From assembly GCA_016178585.1 (NCBI GenBank), contig JACOTA010000018.1, forward strand, positions 1 to 34,441: 34,441 nucleotides of DNA, written 5' to 3'. Below, piece by piece: positions 1 through 6,994 of this stretch. Made by a program: the position numbers and the translations under genes. The stretch comes from Nitrospirota bacterium (GTDB taxonomy: Bacteria > Nitrospirota > Nitrospiria > JACQBW01). Positions within the stretch are counted from its first letter, which is position 1; each line of letters opens with the position of its first letter. The notes under the pieces were generated by a model. That model was not told the origin of the DNA, did no database searches, and worked only from the letters and a program-made list of their open reading frames with translations.

Positions 1-1
1 G

Positions 2-109
2 ACCGCCACAGTGGAATCTATCGTTGAAAAACTCTCACGCTGCCGCCAAACCCTGGAACAGATTCAGCCAGGCTGCACGCTCCCGCGCAGGAGAAAAACA
101 AAAAAGTAG
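2..109 (+). CDS. C-terminal end of an unidentified protein (cut by window edge)
   Basis: An open frame runs from the window edge to a TAG at 107-109 and gives 35 residues ending in a very basic tail (PRRRKTKK). It contains a helix-like stretch with VESIVEKLSRCRQ. I do not recognise the family. The basic C-terminus and the TGTCC/GGACA inverted repeat just after the stop would suit the end of a transposase gene, but this is only a guess. The upstream part is outside the window, so even its being a real gene is uncertain. Confidence 0.25.
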   Translation, partial: TATVESIVEKLSRCRQTLEQIQPGCTLPRRRKTKK

Positions 110-110
110 T

Positions 111-131
111 TGTCCAGTTATTTAGCGGACA
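111..131. repeat. Short inverted repeat TGTCC...GGACA, possible IS end
   Basis: TGTCC and GGACA flank an AT-rich 11-base centre immediately after the stop of the partial frame. This arrangement resembles an insertion-sequence terminus, but there is no second copy in the window to compare. Low certainty. Confidence 0.2.
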
Positions 132-180
132 CTACACTAGTAATATTCCTTATTTAGGTATTCTTCGGGTTAATTTAACC

Positions 181-237
181 TTGTAGGGGCAGGCCTCTGT
201 GCCTGTCCTGGGCAACCACGGGGGGTTGCCCCTACAA
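181..237. repeat. Family A palindromic repeat, copy 1
   Basis: A 57-base element begins TTGTAGGGGCA and ends TGCCCCTACAA, so the ends are inverted repeats and can form a hairpin. The inside holds smaller inverted pieces (GGCAACC / GGTTGCC). Related copies lie at 4058-4114 and 8275-8331. No gene is seen in 132-326 apart from this element; the rest is AT-rich. Confidence 0.8.
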
Positions 238-326
238 GAAACATATCACAATTATTTTTACGTTTGTATTAGTATGAAAATTGCATGATTATCTGTTAAT
301 AATTTTTCGTAAATTTATAAAAGAAG

Positions 327-354
327 TGGACAAAATCATACACTTTGTTAAAAT
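327..354 (+). promoter_or_regulatory. Sigma-70-type promoter for moaC
   Basis: TGGACA (327-332) and TAAAAT (349-354) each match five of six consensus bases and are 16 bases apart. The predicted start of transcription is near 361, giving a leader of about 35 bases before the moaC ATG at 395. The surrounding sequence is AT-rich as expected for a promoter. Confidence 0.6.
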
Positions 355-394
355 AGATCCTTTAATCAGGGTAACTTAAAGGAAAGGGTGAAAC

Positions 395-898
395 ATGTCA
401 AATCTTGAACTTACGCATTTTAACACCGAAGGCCGGGCAAAAATGGTCGATGTGAGTGAAAAAAAAGAAACGGAACGGACGGCTCTCGCAAAAGGAACGG
501 TTTATATGCAGCCCGAGACCTTTAAGCGGATAAAAGATGGAAAAATTGCCAAAGGAGATGTCCTGGCTGTCGCCCAGGTTGCCGGTGTGATGGGAGCCAA
601 AAGGACACCTGATTTGATTCCGATGTGCCATCCTTTGTTGCTGACCAGTGTGGACATCGATTTTAAAGAAAATGGAGAGCCCGATAAAAAAGGGAAATGC
701 TCGATTGAGATCTCTGCCACGGTAAAATTAAAAGGCCAGACCGGGGTTGAAATGGAGGCCCTGACCGCTGTGTCAATTGCCGCTTTAACGATTTACGACA
801 TGTGCAAGGCGATCGATAAGGAGATGAGCTTCGGAAACGTCGGCCTGGTTCGAAAAACAGGTGGAAAATCAGGAACTTTCGTCCGTAAAGAAGATTAA
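395..898 (+). CDS. moaC: Cyclic pyranopterin monophosphate synthase MoaC
   Basis: This 167-residue cytoplasmic enzyme acts with MoaA in the first stage of molybdenum cofactor synthesis, forming cyclic pyranopterin monophosphate from the MoaA product. The sequence is a full-length family member (usual length about 160). It carries the hallmark stretch around [19 protein letters not shown] with the conserved His, the segment [12 protein letters not shown], the catalytic Asp and Lys in [11 protein letters not shown], and the C-terminal [10 protein letters not shown]. The ATG at 395 has an upstream purine-rich site (AAAGGAAAGGG). A sigma-70-like promoter lies at 327-354. Its partner moaA is about 26 kb away at 26950 and under a different promoter type, so the two are not in one operon. 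Confidence 0.97.
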   Translation: MSNLELTHFNTEGRAKMVDVSEKKETERTALAKGTVYMQPETFKRIKDGKIAKGDVLAVAQVAGVMGAKRTPDLIPMCHPLLLTSVDIDFKENGEPDKKGKCSIEISATVKLKGQTGVEMEALTAVSIAALTIYDMCKAIDKEMSFGNVGLVRKTGGKSGTFVRKED

Positions 899-900
899 AG

Positions 901-995
901 CGAGGATCAGGCTATGCCTGTCCGAGCCTCCGAGCTTGCTTTGGGAGCGATTCCGCAGCGGACATATGGTTTTAATTGTTTCTCCGCACGGGCCC
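901..995. repeat. GC-rich repeat fragment related to family E
   Basis: The spacer after moaC holds a GC-rich stretch containing GGCTATGCCTG and ending GCACGGGCCC. Those pieces resemble parts of the two family E copies at 4626-4828, so this is probably a diverged copy. The similarity is partial. Confidence 0.35.
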
Positions 996-1036
996 AAATA
1001 TAAGTAAACTTAATGATGACGGTCTCGTAAAAAATC

Positions 1037-1114
1037 GTCATTCCCGCGAAAGCGGAAATCCAGAGGGAGCGTAACGATCTAAAAAGACTAGATTCCCGTT
1101 TACACGGGAATGAC
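1037..1114. repeat. Family F palindromic repeat (GTCATTCCCG...CGGGAATGAC)
   Basis: The ends GTCATTCCCG and CGGGAATGAC are inverted copies of each other, with smaller hairpins inside (CCCGCGAAAGCGG and CCCGTTTACACGGG). The last bases include an ATG at 1110 that opens the longest frame of the following ABC gene. That ATG is part of the repeat and is probably not the real start. Confidence 0.75.
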
Positions 1115-1151
1115 AGATATGAGTTTTTTCAGACTTCTTACTGCTGCATTA

Positions 1152-2402
1152 ATGATCAAACTGAATCAATTGGCAAAAACATATGCGTCCGGCGTTCAGG
1201 CCCTTAAGGGCTTGACTCTGGAAGTTTCAGAGGGAGAAGTTTTTGGTTTTTTAGGGTCAAATGGCGCGGGGAAAAGCACGGCCATTAAAATTCTGACGAC
1301 CCTGACCAAATCTACGGGAGGGACTTTTTCAATCGCGGGAATCAACCCGATTCAAAACCCGACCCGGATAAGGGAAACCATTGGCTATGTCGCCCAGGAA
1401 GCGGGGGTTGACTATTTTCTTACGGGAAGGGAGAACCTCGTCCTCCAGGGCCGTCTTTACCGTCTTTCCACGGCATTGATTTATCAGCGGGTCGAAGAGT
1501 TGTTAAATTTGTTTGAGCTAAACGAGGTAGCCGATTCGATGGTTTCCACTTATTCGGGTGGAATGCAGCGTAAACTCGATATTGCCACAGCTCTCGTCCA
1601 TCGCCCACGGGTTTTATTTCTCGATGAGCCGACTCTGGGGCTCGACCCAAGAAGCCGAATGACCCTGTGGGATTATATCCGCAGGCTCAATAAAGAATTT
1701 GGCATGACCATTTTTCTAACAACCCATTACCTGGAAGAAGCTGAAAAACTGGCCCCGCGCATCGGTATTCTTGATGAGGGCGAACTGAAGATCGTCGGAT
1801 CCCCTGAAAAACTTAAGGCTGATATGGGGGGCGATTCGATTAATTTCATCTGTGAATCCGCCGAAAAAAGAGAAACTCAAGCTGAAAAATGGAATCTGTT
1901 TAAATTTAAACCGTATATTGACCATCTGGTTTACGACCGGAACGAAGTCAGGATGTATGTCAGAAACGGCAAAGACGCCCTCTTAAAAGTGATGGCGGAA
2001 GCCGACGCTTTAAAACTTGAGGTGGAAACCCTTTCATTTTCCCATGCCAGCCTTGACGATGTTTTTCTAAAATACACCGGTAAAAGTCTTGAAAACAAAA
2101 AAGAAACCGCCGAAGCCGAGCCCTGGTGGAAAAAATGGCAAAAAACCGGCGGCGGAAGTGATGATTGGAAAAAATGGCAAAAAACCGAAGAGGGAGAAAA
2201 AGGCGCCAACTCGGAGGGAGAGAGCGACGCGAGCCCCTCTGATCAAACCAGCGAGCAAGGCGAGGGAGAGGGGGAGGCTCCATCTGGCTCTGCCAGTGGA
2301 GGGGGCGACGCGAGCCCCTCTGGATGGAACGGGAAGTCGGGTAAATGGACTGAAGCGGAGATGAAAGAATGGTGGACCAAACAGTCCAAGACAGAATCCT
2401 GA
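1152..2402 (+). CDS. ABC transporter ATP-binding protein (DrrA/CcmA type) with long disordered tail
   Basis: This is the cytoplasmic ATPase of an ABC-2 exporter, paired with the permease at 2526. From ATG 1152 it has 416 residues. Walker A (GSNGAGKST, about residue 35), signature YSGGMQRK (about 134), Walker B VLFLDEP (about 154) and the H-loop in TTHYLEEAE (about 191) are all intact. I chose 1152 because the next residues MIKLNQLAKTY start as the family does; ATGs at 1110 and 1119 are in frame, but 1110 lies in repeat F and none has a strong ribosome site. After about residue 306 comes an unusual tail of roughly 110 residues: tryptophan-rich pieces (EPWWKKWQKT, DDWKKWQKT, KEWWTKQSK) and a Ser/Gly/Glu-rich stretch encoded by the 72-bp repeat at 2248-2319. 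Family members normally stop near residue 310-330. The exported substrate cannot be told. Confidence 0.93.
   Translation: MIKLNQLAKTYASGVQALKGLTLEVSEGEVFGFLGSNGAGKSTAIKILTTLTKSTGGTFSIAGINPIQNPTRIRETIGYVAQEAGVDYFLTGRENLVLQGRLYRLSTALIYQRVEELLNLFELNEVADSMVSTYSGGMQRKLDIATALVHRPRVLFLDEPTLGLDPRSRMTLWDYIRRLNKEFGMTIFLTTHYLEEAEKLAPRIGILDEGELKIVGSPEKLKADMGGDSINFICESAEKRETQAEKWNLFKFKPYIDHLVYDRNEVRMYVRNGKDALLKVMAEADALKLEVETLSFSHASLDDVFLKYTGKSLENKKETAEAEPWWKKWQKTGGGSDDWKKWQKTEEGEKGANSEGESDASPSDQTSEQGEGEGEAPSGSASGGGDASPSGWNGKSGKWTEAEMKEWWTKQSKTES
2248..2319 (+). repeat. Family H in-frame coding repeat, copy 1 (in ABC ATPase tail)
   Basis: This 72-base element starts CCAGCGAGCAAGGCGAG and ends GACGCGAGCCCCT. 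It matches the elements at 9882-9953 and 11649-11720 at roughly nine positions in ten. Here it is read in a frame different from the other two copies, giving a Ser/Gly/Glu-rich peptide. A partial extra copy of its right end (GCGACGCGAGCCCCTCT) lies just upstream at 2225-2241. Confidence 0.85.
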
Positions 2403-2427
2403 ACTGTTATTAACGCTCTAAAAAAAT

Positions 2428-2500
2428 TGTCATTGCGAGCGTAGCGAAGCAATCTATAACATGAGATTGCTTCGTCGGCTAAGGCCTCCTCGCAAAGACA
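2428..2500. repeat. Family D palindromic repeat, copy 1
   Basis: Ends GTCATTGCGAG and CTCGCAAAGAC form an imperfect inverted repeat, and an inner pair GAAGCAATCT / AGATTGCTTC forms a second hairpin. It fills the gap between the ABC ATPase and its permease. It is very similar to copy 2 at 3318-3391. Confidence 0.85.
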
Positions 2501-2525
2501 AAATGAGAAAGAAATTTTCTTACAT

Positions 2526-3293
2526 ATGTCTTTGATATTCGACACATGGTTTCAATTTGCGAAATACATGAAAATCACGCTTCGGATGCCGTTGTGGACT
2601 TTATTCGGGCTAATTCAACCCTTGATCTGGCTTGTGATTTTTGGCGAACTGTTTAGAAACATGACCCAGTTAGGCGGGTTCCCGGCCACTTCTTATATTG
2701 AGTTTCTCACTCCCGGAATTTTAGTGATGACCGTTTTATTCGGGTCTTCCTGGTCGGGGGTCAGTCTCCTCAGAGAAATTAATTTCGGCACGGTGAATAA
2801 GGTTCTTGTGACGCCTGTCAAACGGACGTCGATTGTTTTAAGCCGGGTTCTGCATTCAGCCGTGACGGTGATCATTCAGATCATCATTATCTTTACCCTG
2901 GCCTGGTTTTTAGGCGCGAAAGTGCATGGAGGATTGGCGGCCTTTACGACCGTAACCCTTTTGATCCTGCTCCTGGCTGTTGGTTTTGCCGCCCTTTCAA
3001 ATGGATTTGCGATGAAACTGAAACGAGAAGAGCCGCTGGTCGTCATTGGGAACATGTTGACCCTTCCCCTCATGTTTTTTTCGTCGGCATTTATTCCTCA
3101 GTCCTTTATGCCCGATTGGATTAAAAACCTGGCTGTGCTTAACCCGGTGAGTTATGCGGTCGATGCGGTTCGTCTTTCTTTAAACGGAGAATTCACGGTT
3201 CCTTTTTTATTCAGTTTTTTTGCGGTCTTCTTCTTTGCGGTTTTAACAATGGTGTGGGCGACGCGGATGTTTATTCGCCAACAAGAGGATTAA
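2526..3293 (+). CDS. ABC-2 type transporter permease (DrrB-like)
   Basis: This 255-residue inner-membrane protein is the channel subunit for the ATPase at 1152. About six hydrophobic segments are visible, including LWTLFGLIQPLIWLVIFGELF near residue 22, a central VIIQIIIIFTLAWFLG, LILLLAVGFAALSNGFAM, and FLFSFFAVFFFAVLTMVW at the end. The stretch IEFLTPGILVMTVLF followed by LLREINFGTVNKVLVTPVKR is typical of the ABC-2 family, including the cytoplasmic coupling helix. Its length is normal for DrrB/NodJ-like permeases. It lies 123 bases after the ATPase, with only repeat D1 between, so the two are probably co-transcribed. Substrates of such exporters include drugs, lipids and polysaccharides; nothing here decides which. 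Confidence 0.93.
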   Translation: MSLIFDTWFQFAKYMKITLRMPLWTLFGLIQPLIWLVIFGELFRNMTQLGGFPATSYIEFLTPGILVMTVLFGSSWSGVSLLREINFGTVNKVLVTPVKRTSIVLSRVLHSAVTVIIQIIIIFTLAWFLGAKVHGGLAAFTTVTLLILLLAVGFAALSNGFAMKLKREEPLVVIGNMLTLPLMFFSSAFIPQSFMPDWIKNLAVLNPVSYAVDAVRLSLNGEFTVPFLFSFFAVFFFAVLTMVWATRMFIRQQED

Positions 3294-3317
3294 AGGGCGA
3301 ACATGTCCACAGTTATT

Positions 3318-3391
3318 TGTCATTGCGAGCGATAGCGAAGCAATCTAAAACATGAGATTGCTTCGTCGGCTAAAGCCTTCTCGCAAAGACA
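3318..3391. repeat. Family D palindromic repeat, copy 2
   Basis: Nearly the same as copy 1 at 2428-2500 (GTCATTGCGAGCG..., inner GAAGCAATCT / AGATTGCTTC, end TCGCAAAGACA). It contains an ATG at 3352 that opens a longer frame into the phosphatase gene, adding about 13 repeat-coded residues that are probably not translated. Confidence 0.85.
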
Positions 3392-3405
3392 AAGATATAA
3401 GGGTT

Positions 3406-4047
3406 ATGTCAGAAAAAATCCGGGAAAAAGCAGAGGCAACCACGTTGGTTTTTTTCAGGCATGGGAAGACCGGTTTCCCGGAAGAGCGGTTTTACAGCCG
3501 GGTGGATGACCCTCCGTTAAATGTGGAAGGAAAGAGCCAGGCCGAAAGGCTGGGCCGTTGGGTCAAGGGGTCCTCTTTTTCGGCGTTATATTCGTCTCCC
3601 TTAAAAAGGACCATCGAGACAGCGGGTTATCTTTCGAAAGGATTAAACTTGAAAATTTTTCCCAAAACGGGTTTGGAAGAACGGACAATGGGAGAGTGGG
3701 ATGGTTTGACCCCTGCCGAAGCGAGGGAGCGGTTTCCGCGAGAATTTTTGAAATGGAAGGGCGACCTTCTCCAATATTCTCCCCCCGGGGGAGAATCCTG
3801 GGTCGCGTTCGCAGAACGGGTCATGAAAACCGTGCAAGAAATCAAAGAGTTCCATCCCAATCAGCGGGTGGCGGTGGTCACCCATGTGGGACCGATTCGC
3901 GTCCTTGTCAGCAGGGCAATGGAAATAAAGGATGAAAATCATAAAAGGATTGTGTTAGGATACGGTTCCGCCACCCGGATTGATTATACGAAAAACTGGG
4001 GGAATCTTTATTATTTGGGAGTCATTCCCTTTGAACAGGTTCCATAA
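3406..4047 (+). CDS. Histidine phosphatase superfamily protein (phosphoglycerate-mutase-like)
   Basis: This 213-residue cytoplasmic protein belongs to the histidine phosphatases, which transfer phosphate through a catalytic His. The RHG motif is in VFFRHGKTG near residue 20, the second conserved Arg in YSSPLKRTIETA, the acidic residue in LEERTMGEWDG, and the second catalytic His in VVTHVGPIRVL. Such proteins include broad-specificity phosphatases, CobC/alpha-ribazole phosphatases and phosphoglycerate mutases; the RHG-K-T variant does not settle the substrate. I use ATG 3406 (AAGGG upstream) because the longer frame from 3352 is made of repeat D2 codons. It follows the ABC permease by 112 bases in the same direction. 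Confidence 0.88.
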   Translation: MSEKIREKAEATTLVFFRHGKTGFPEERFYSRVDDPPLNVEGKSQAERLGRWVKGSSFSALYSSPLKRTIETAGYLSKGLNLKIFPKTGLEERTMGEWDGLTPAEARERFPREFLKWKGDLLQYSPPGGESWVAFAERVMKTVQEIKEFHPNQRVAVVTHVGPIRVLVSRAMEIKDENHKRIVLGYGSATRIDYTKNWGNLYYLGVIPFEQVP

Positions 4048-4057
4048 GACATCTTTT

Positions 4058-4114
4058 TTGTAGGGGCGACCCCCTGTGGTCGCCCAGGGCAGGCACAGGG
4101 GCCTGCCCCTACAA
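4058..4114. repeat. Family A palindromic repeat, copy 2
   Basis: Begins TTGTAGGGGCG and ends CTGCCCCTACAA, with inner inverted pieces GGCGACC / GGTCGCC and GGCAGGC / GCCTGCC. It lies between the phosphatase stop and the His-rich gene. Its last base is the A of an in-frame ATG at 4114, which I reject as the start of the His-rich gene. Confidence 0.85.
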
Positions 4115-4162
4115 TGAAATGCAATAACATTAACGGTGTTATTAATCAGGCAATTAACAACG

Positions 4163-4169
4163 AAGGAGG
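4163..4169 (+). promoter_or_regulatory. Shine-Dalgarno AAGGAGG that decides the start at 4177
   Basis: A perfect AAGGAGG ends seven bases before ATG 4177. It makes this the start of the His-rich protein rather than the upstream ATG at 4114, which lies at the end of a repeat. Confidence 0.85.
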
Positions 4170-4176
4170 AATAACA

Positions 4177-4548
4177 ATGTGTAATACCCATTCTAACGGT
4201 CATGCGCACGGTGTCAGGTCCGATCAGGAAAAAGTTTGTGCTGATTTACGCGACGATCTCGTCGAAAAGTTAAAAAGCATCACCAAGCTTGAAGCCCAGG
4301 TTCCGGTCATTGAATCGGAAGATTTTCCATTGGTGAACGAAGTGACTGCCGTCCTGTCTCAGATTATTCGAGAAGAGAAAAGGCACGCGGCCGCGTTAAT
4401 GAAACTCATTAATAAAATGGATGAGGTTCAGTCCGAAATGTTTTTAAGCGGGCTAAAGTTTGATGATCATGACCATGACCACGATGAACACGATCATGAC
4501 CATGAACATGCCGAACATGAACATACCGAGCATGGCCATTCCCATTAA
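4177..4548 (+). CDS. Small protein with histidine-rich metal-binding tail
   Basis: A 123-residue protein with no signal peptide. The N-terminus is also His-containing (MCNTHSNGHAHG). The middle (about residues 15-90) looks like two or three amphipathic helices, with an acid-rich helix IIREEKRHAAALMKLINKMD that contains an E-x-x-x-H spacing like ferritin-like helices. The last 30 or so residues are almost all His, Asp and Glu in DHDHDH and EHEH patterns, as in nickel, cobalt or zinc storage proteins and metallochaperone tails. I do not recognise a named family. It may buffer or deliver a transition metal; the metal cannot be told. The strong ribosome site suggests good expression. Confidence 0.85.
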   Translation: MCNTHSNGHAHGVRSDQEKVCADLRDDLVEKLKSITKLEAQVPVIESEDFPLVNEVTAVLSQIIREEKRHAAALMKLINKMDEVQSEMFLSGLKFDDHDHDHDEHDHDHEHAEHEHTEHGHSH

Positions 4549-4625
4549 ACCTAAAAACAGAACGCAGGAGTGTGAAGGCATGCTCCTGCAAAAAGAGTCA
4601 ACCTTGTGATCGTTGTGAAGGCCTG

Positions 4626-4828
4626 GCGAAGCATCCGGCTATGCGGGTGCGCAGCACGGGGTTCGGGGGCATAAAAACATAGCTTCGCTGCGGAAGCGCT
4701 TGCGAGCAAGCTTTGTGGCACGGGCCCCTGAAAAGTAGAATAAGCGAAGCATCCGGCTATGCGGGTGCGCAGCGCGGGGTTCGGGGGCATCGGAGGAGTT
4801 CACGAAGTGAACCCGCACGGGCCCCTGA
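4626..4828. repeat. Family E GC-rich repeats, two tandem copies
   Basis: The 311-base gap between 4549 and 4859 is mostly two direct copies. Each starts GCGAAGCATCCGGCTATGCG, continues GGGTGCGCAGC and GGGGTTCGGGGGCAT, and ends GCACGGGCCCCTGA. Copy one spans about 4626-4733 and copy two 4744-4828. They differ in the segment before the end, and each variable segment is itself a small hairpin (GTTCACGAAGTGAAC in copy two). No small gene is seen here. Confidence 0.8.
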
Positions 4829-4859
4829 TATAGATGGAAAGTCAGGGTGGAGAAAAATA

Positions 4860-5894
4860 ATGACGACAAAAAAAGGTAAGAAACCGACCAAAGGGCCAAA
4901 GAAATCTGTATTAGATCCGATGACGGTTGCTCGAATGAGTTCTGCCTACTGGACGTCCAAAGTGATCCAAACAGCCGTCAGGCTGGATGTTTTCAATCAT
5001 TTAGGATCGCAGTCGCGAACCGCGGATGACCTTGCCGAAGAATGTCAGGTTGACATGCGGGGTCTCGACATTCTGTTGATTGCGTGTGTCGCGCTGGGTC
5101 TTTTGGATCGAAGTTCAACAGGTAAATATAAAAATACGCCGCTCTCTAAAACGTTTCTTGTGAAAACAAGTCCGCAATATCAGGGCGGGATCCCGTTGAT
5201 GTTTGAGGAGTGGTACCCGACATGGGGCAGACTCTATGACGCCGTGCTGACGGGAAAACCCGTTGTTGAGAAACCGCATGAACAGGGGGATGAATCCACA
5301 CGGGCCTATATTATGGGAATGCATTACCGGGGTCTGGCTCAGGCCCAGTTGCTGGCGAAAACAATTTCTCTGAAGGGGAAAAAACAGTTTTTCGATGTTG
5401 CCGGCGGTCCGGGTATTTTCACCATCATGATGTGCAAGGCCAATAAGAATTTAAAAGGAATTGTCTTTGACACGCCTCAAACATTAAAAATTACGCGGGA
5501 GATCATTGAAAGTTATAAAATATCCGATCGGGTGGCAACCCGTGAAGGCGATTATTTTAGAGATGAATTCGGCGAAGGGAACGATGTGGTCCTTTTATCT
5601 TCGATGCTCAATCAGGAATCACCTGAAATGGTGAAAACCATCATGAGAAAAGCCTATTATTCCATGGAAAAGGGAGGATTGTTGATTGCCCAGGACCAGA
5701 TGCTGAACCCCAATAAAACAGGCCCTGTTTTGTCAGCGCTGATCGGCGTCAACCAGCTTCTCCATACGCCGGGCGGAGCGGCTCATTCTGAGAAAGAAGT
5801 GGCTCAATGGATGAAAGAAGTCGGCTTCACCAGGGTTGCCCGCGTTGATTTGCGGGAGCCGAGTCCTTTTACGGTTTTGACGGGCATTAAATAA
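4860..5894 (+). CDS. SAM-dependent O-methyltransferase (acetylserotonin/hydroxyneurosporene type)
   Basis: A 344-residue cytoplasmic methyltransferase. The N-terminal half has the winged-helix dimerisation domain of family-2 O-methyltransferases (AYWTSKVIQTAVRLDVFNHL near residue 30, then DDLAEECQVDMRGLDILL). The SAM site is seen as motif I FFDVAGGPGIFTIMM near residue 180, with later GDYFRDEFGEGNDVVLLSS, GGLLIAQDQML and the C-terminal EVAQWMKEVGFTRV. The expected substrate is a small hydroxylated molecule such as a quinone, carotenoid or aromatic compound. ATG 4860 has GGTGGAG upstream; the open frame continues back to 4713 only through family E repeats. It precedes the envelope genes by about 160 bases, so a role in modifying a lipid or quinone handled by them is possible but unproven. 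Confidence 0.9.
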   Translation: MTTKKGKKPTKGPKKSVLDPMTVARMSSAYWTSKVIQTAVRLDVFNHLGSQSRTADDLAEECQVDMRGLDILLIACVALGLLDRSSTGKYKNTPLSKTFLVKTSPQYQGGIPLMFEEWYPTWGRLYDAVLTGKPVVEKPHEQGDESTRAYIMGMHYRGLAQAQLLAKTISLKGKKQFFDVAGGPGIFTIMMCKANKNLKGIVFDTPQTLKITREIIESYKISDRVATREGDYFRDEFGEGNDVVLLSSMLNQESPEMVKTIMRKAYYSMEKGGLLIAQDQMLNPNKTGPVLSALIGVNQLLHTPGGAAHSEKEVAQWMKEVGFTRVARVDLREPSPFTVLTGIK

Positions 5895-5932
5895 ACCCAT
5901 GAAAAAACGATGGCAAACGTAATCAATGAAGT

Positions 5933-6003
5933 GTCATTGCGAGGAGGTTTTTTCGACGAAGCAATCTCATGTTATAGATTGCTTCGCTGGCGCTCGCAAT
6001 GAC
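5933..6003. repeat. Family D palindromic repeat, copy 3
   Basis: GTCATTGCGAGGAGG at the left and GCTCGCAATGAC at the right are inverted ends, and GAAGCAATCT / AGATTGCTTC form the inner hairpin. It occupies most of the gap between the methyltransferase and the LolA-like gene. Confidence 0.85.
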
Positions 6004-6058
6004 AGGCAACGCGACTAAATATGTTTGTTTTAATCTTTTGAGATAGACAGGAGTCTGA

Positions 6059-6865
6059 ATGAAATTATTTTTTTGGTCTGCAGCAACACTCATGCTTTTG
6101 GTAAATTTTGTTCTGGCGGAAGCGGTGACGCCAGCCCCTATAATGGACGGCCTTGAAGTCATGAAGAAAAAAAACGAGGCCTACCTCGCGAATGACCAGA
6201 TCAACACCGTCACGCTTCGTCTTTTCACCAAAGAGGGAGACGAAAAGAAGATTGTCACCAAAAGATATTGGAAAAATTTCGCGGGAAAAGAAGGAATGGC
6301 GACCAAGACCCTCTTTTTTACCGACTGGCCTCCTGACGCGAAAGGGACCGGGTTTTTAATCTGGAACTATTCAACGGCGGGAAAAACCGACGACCTGTGG
6401 CTTTATCTCCCATCGCTTCGGCAGACTCGCCATGTCTCCTCGCGCGGCCAGGATGACGCCTTTATGGGATCGGATCTGACCTTCGGCGACATGGGGCAAC
6501 GGAGGCTGGAGGAAGATGATCACAAATTACTAAGAGAAGAGGCCTGCGGCGATGAGACCTGTTATGTCGTCGAATCGGTCTCTAAAGAAAAAGAAGGGGT
6601 TTACAGCAAGAAGGTCCATTGGATTACCCAGAAGGATTTCAGAACCATGAAGACCGAATATTATGACCGTAAAGGGGATCTCCTGAAAACGCAGACGATA
6701 GAATGGCAGGAAATTTCAAAACATAAAGCCTGGAAACTCTCAACGGTGATTAATGTTCAAACCGGGCATAAGACCATTTTTGAGATTTCGGACTTAAAGA
6801 TCAACCCGGGCCTTTCCAATGATATTTTCACAGAAAGAACTTTAAAAACCGGGATCAGACAATAA
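6059..6865 (+). CDS. Outer-membrane lipoprotein-sorting (LolA-like) protein
   Basis: A 268-residue exported protein with a clear signal peptide (MKLFFWSAATLMLLVNFVLA). The mature part resembles the LolA-like periplasmic proteins that accompany MMPL/RND transporters: YLANDQINTVTLRLFTKEG, then FLIWNYSTAGKTDDLWLYLP, LRQTRHVSSRGQDDAFMGSD, and VHWITQKDFRTMKTEYYDR. Such proteins are thought to carry lipids or lipoproteins across the periplasm inside an open beta half-barrel. ATG 6059 has CAGGAG upstream. The following barrel gene starts at once after the stop, in the same frame, and an RND transporter follows further on; the three are often found together. The cargo is unknown. Confidence 0.88.
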   Translation: MKLFFWSAATLMLLVNFVLAEAVTPAPIMDGLEVMKKKNEAYLANDQINTVTLRLFTKEGDEKKIVTKRYWKNFAGKEGMATKTLFFTDWPPDAKGTGFLIWNYSTAGKTDDLWLYLPSLRQTRHVSSRGQDDAFMGSDLTFGDMGQRRLEEDDHKLLREEACGDETCYVVESVSKEKEGVYSKKVHWITQKDFRTMKTEYYDRKGDLLKTQTIEWQEISKHKAWKLSTVINVQTGHKTIFEISDLKINPGLSNDIFTERTLKTGIRQ

Positions 6866-6994
6866 GAGACGAAAGGACTACCCATCTCCTTCCTCTTTTT
6901 AATTTCTTTCGTTTTTAGCTTAATATTCCAGCTTTCAGGTGGAGCGCAAAAGGCTTTTGGCGAAACCTTTCCTCATTATCCGGGCGCCGAGGTC

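Noticed and set aside
1110-1151. Upstream start of the ABC ATPase
   Set aside because: ATG 1110 is part of repeat F and the extra residues do not fit the family; 1152 fits, although no strong ribosome site supports it.
4713-4859. N-terminal extension of the methyltransferase
   Set aside because: The frame is made of family E repeats and has no ribosome site; ATG 4860 with GGTGGAG upstream is better.
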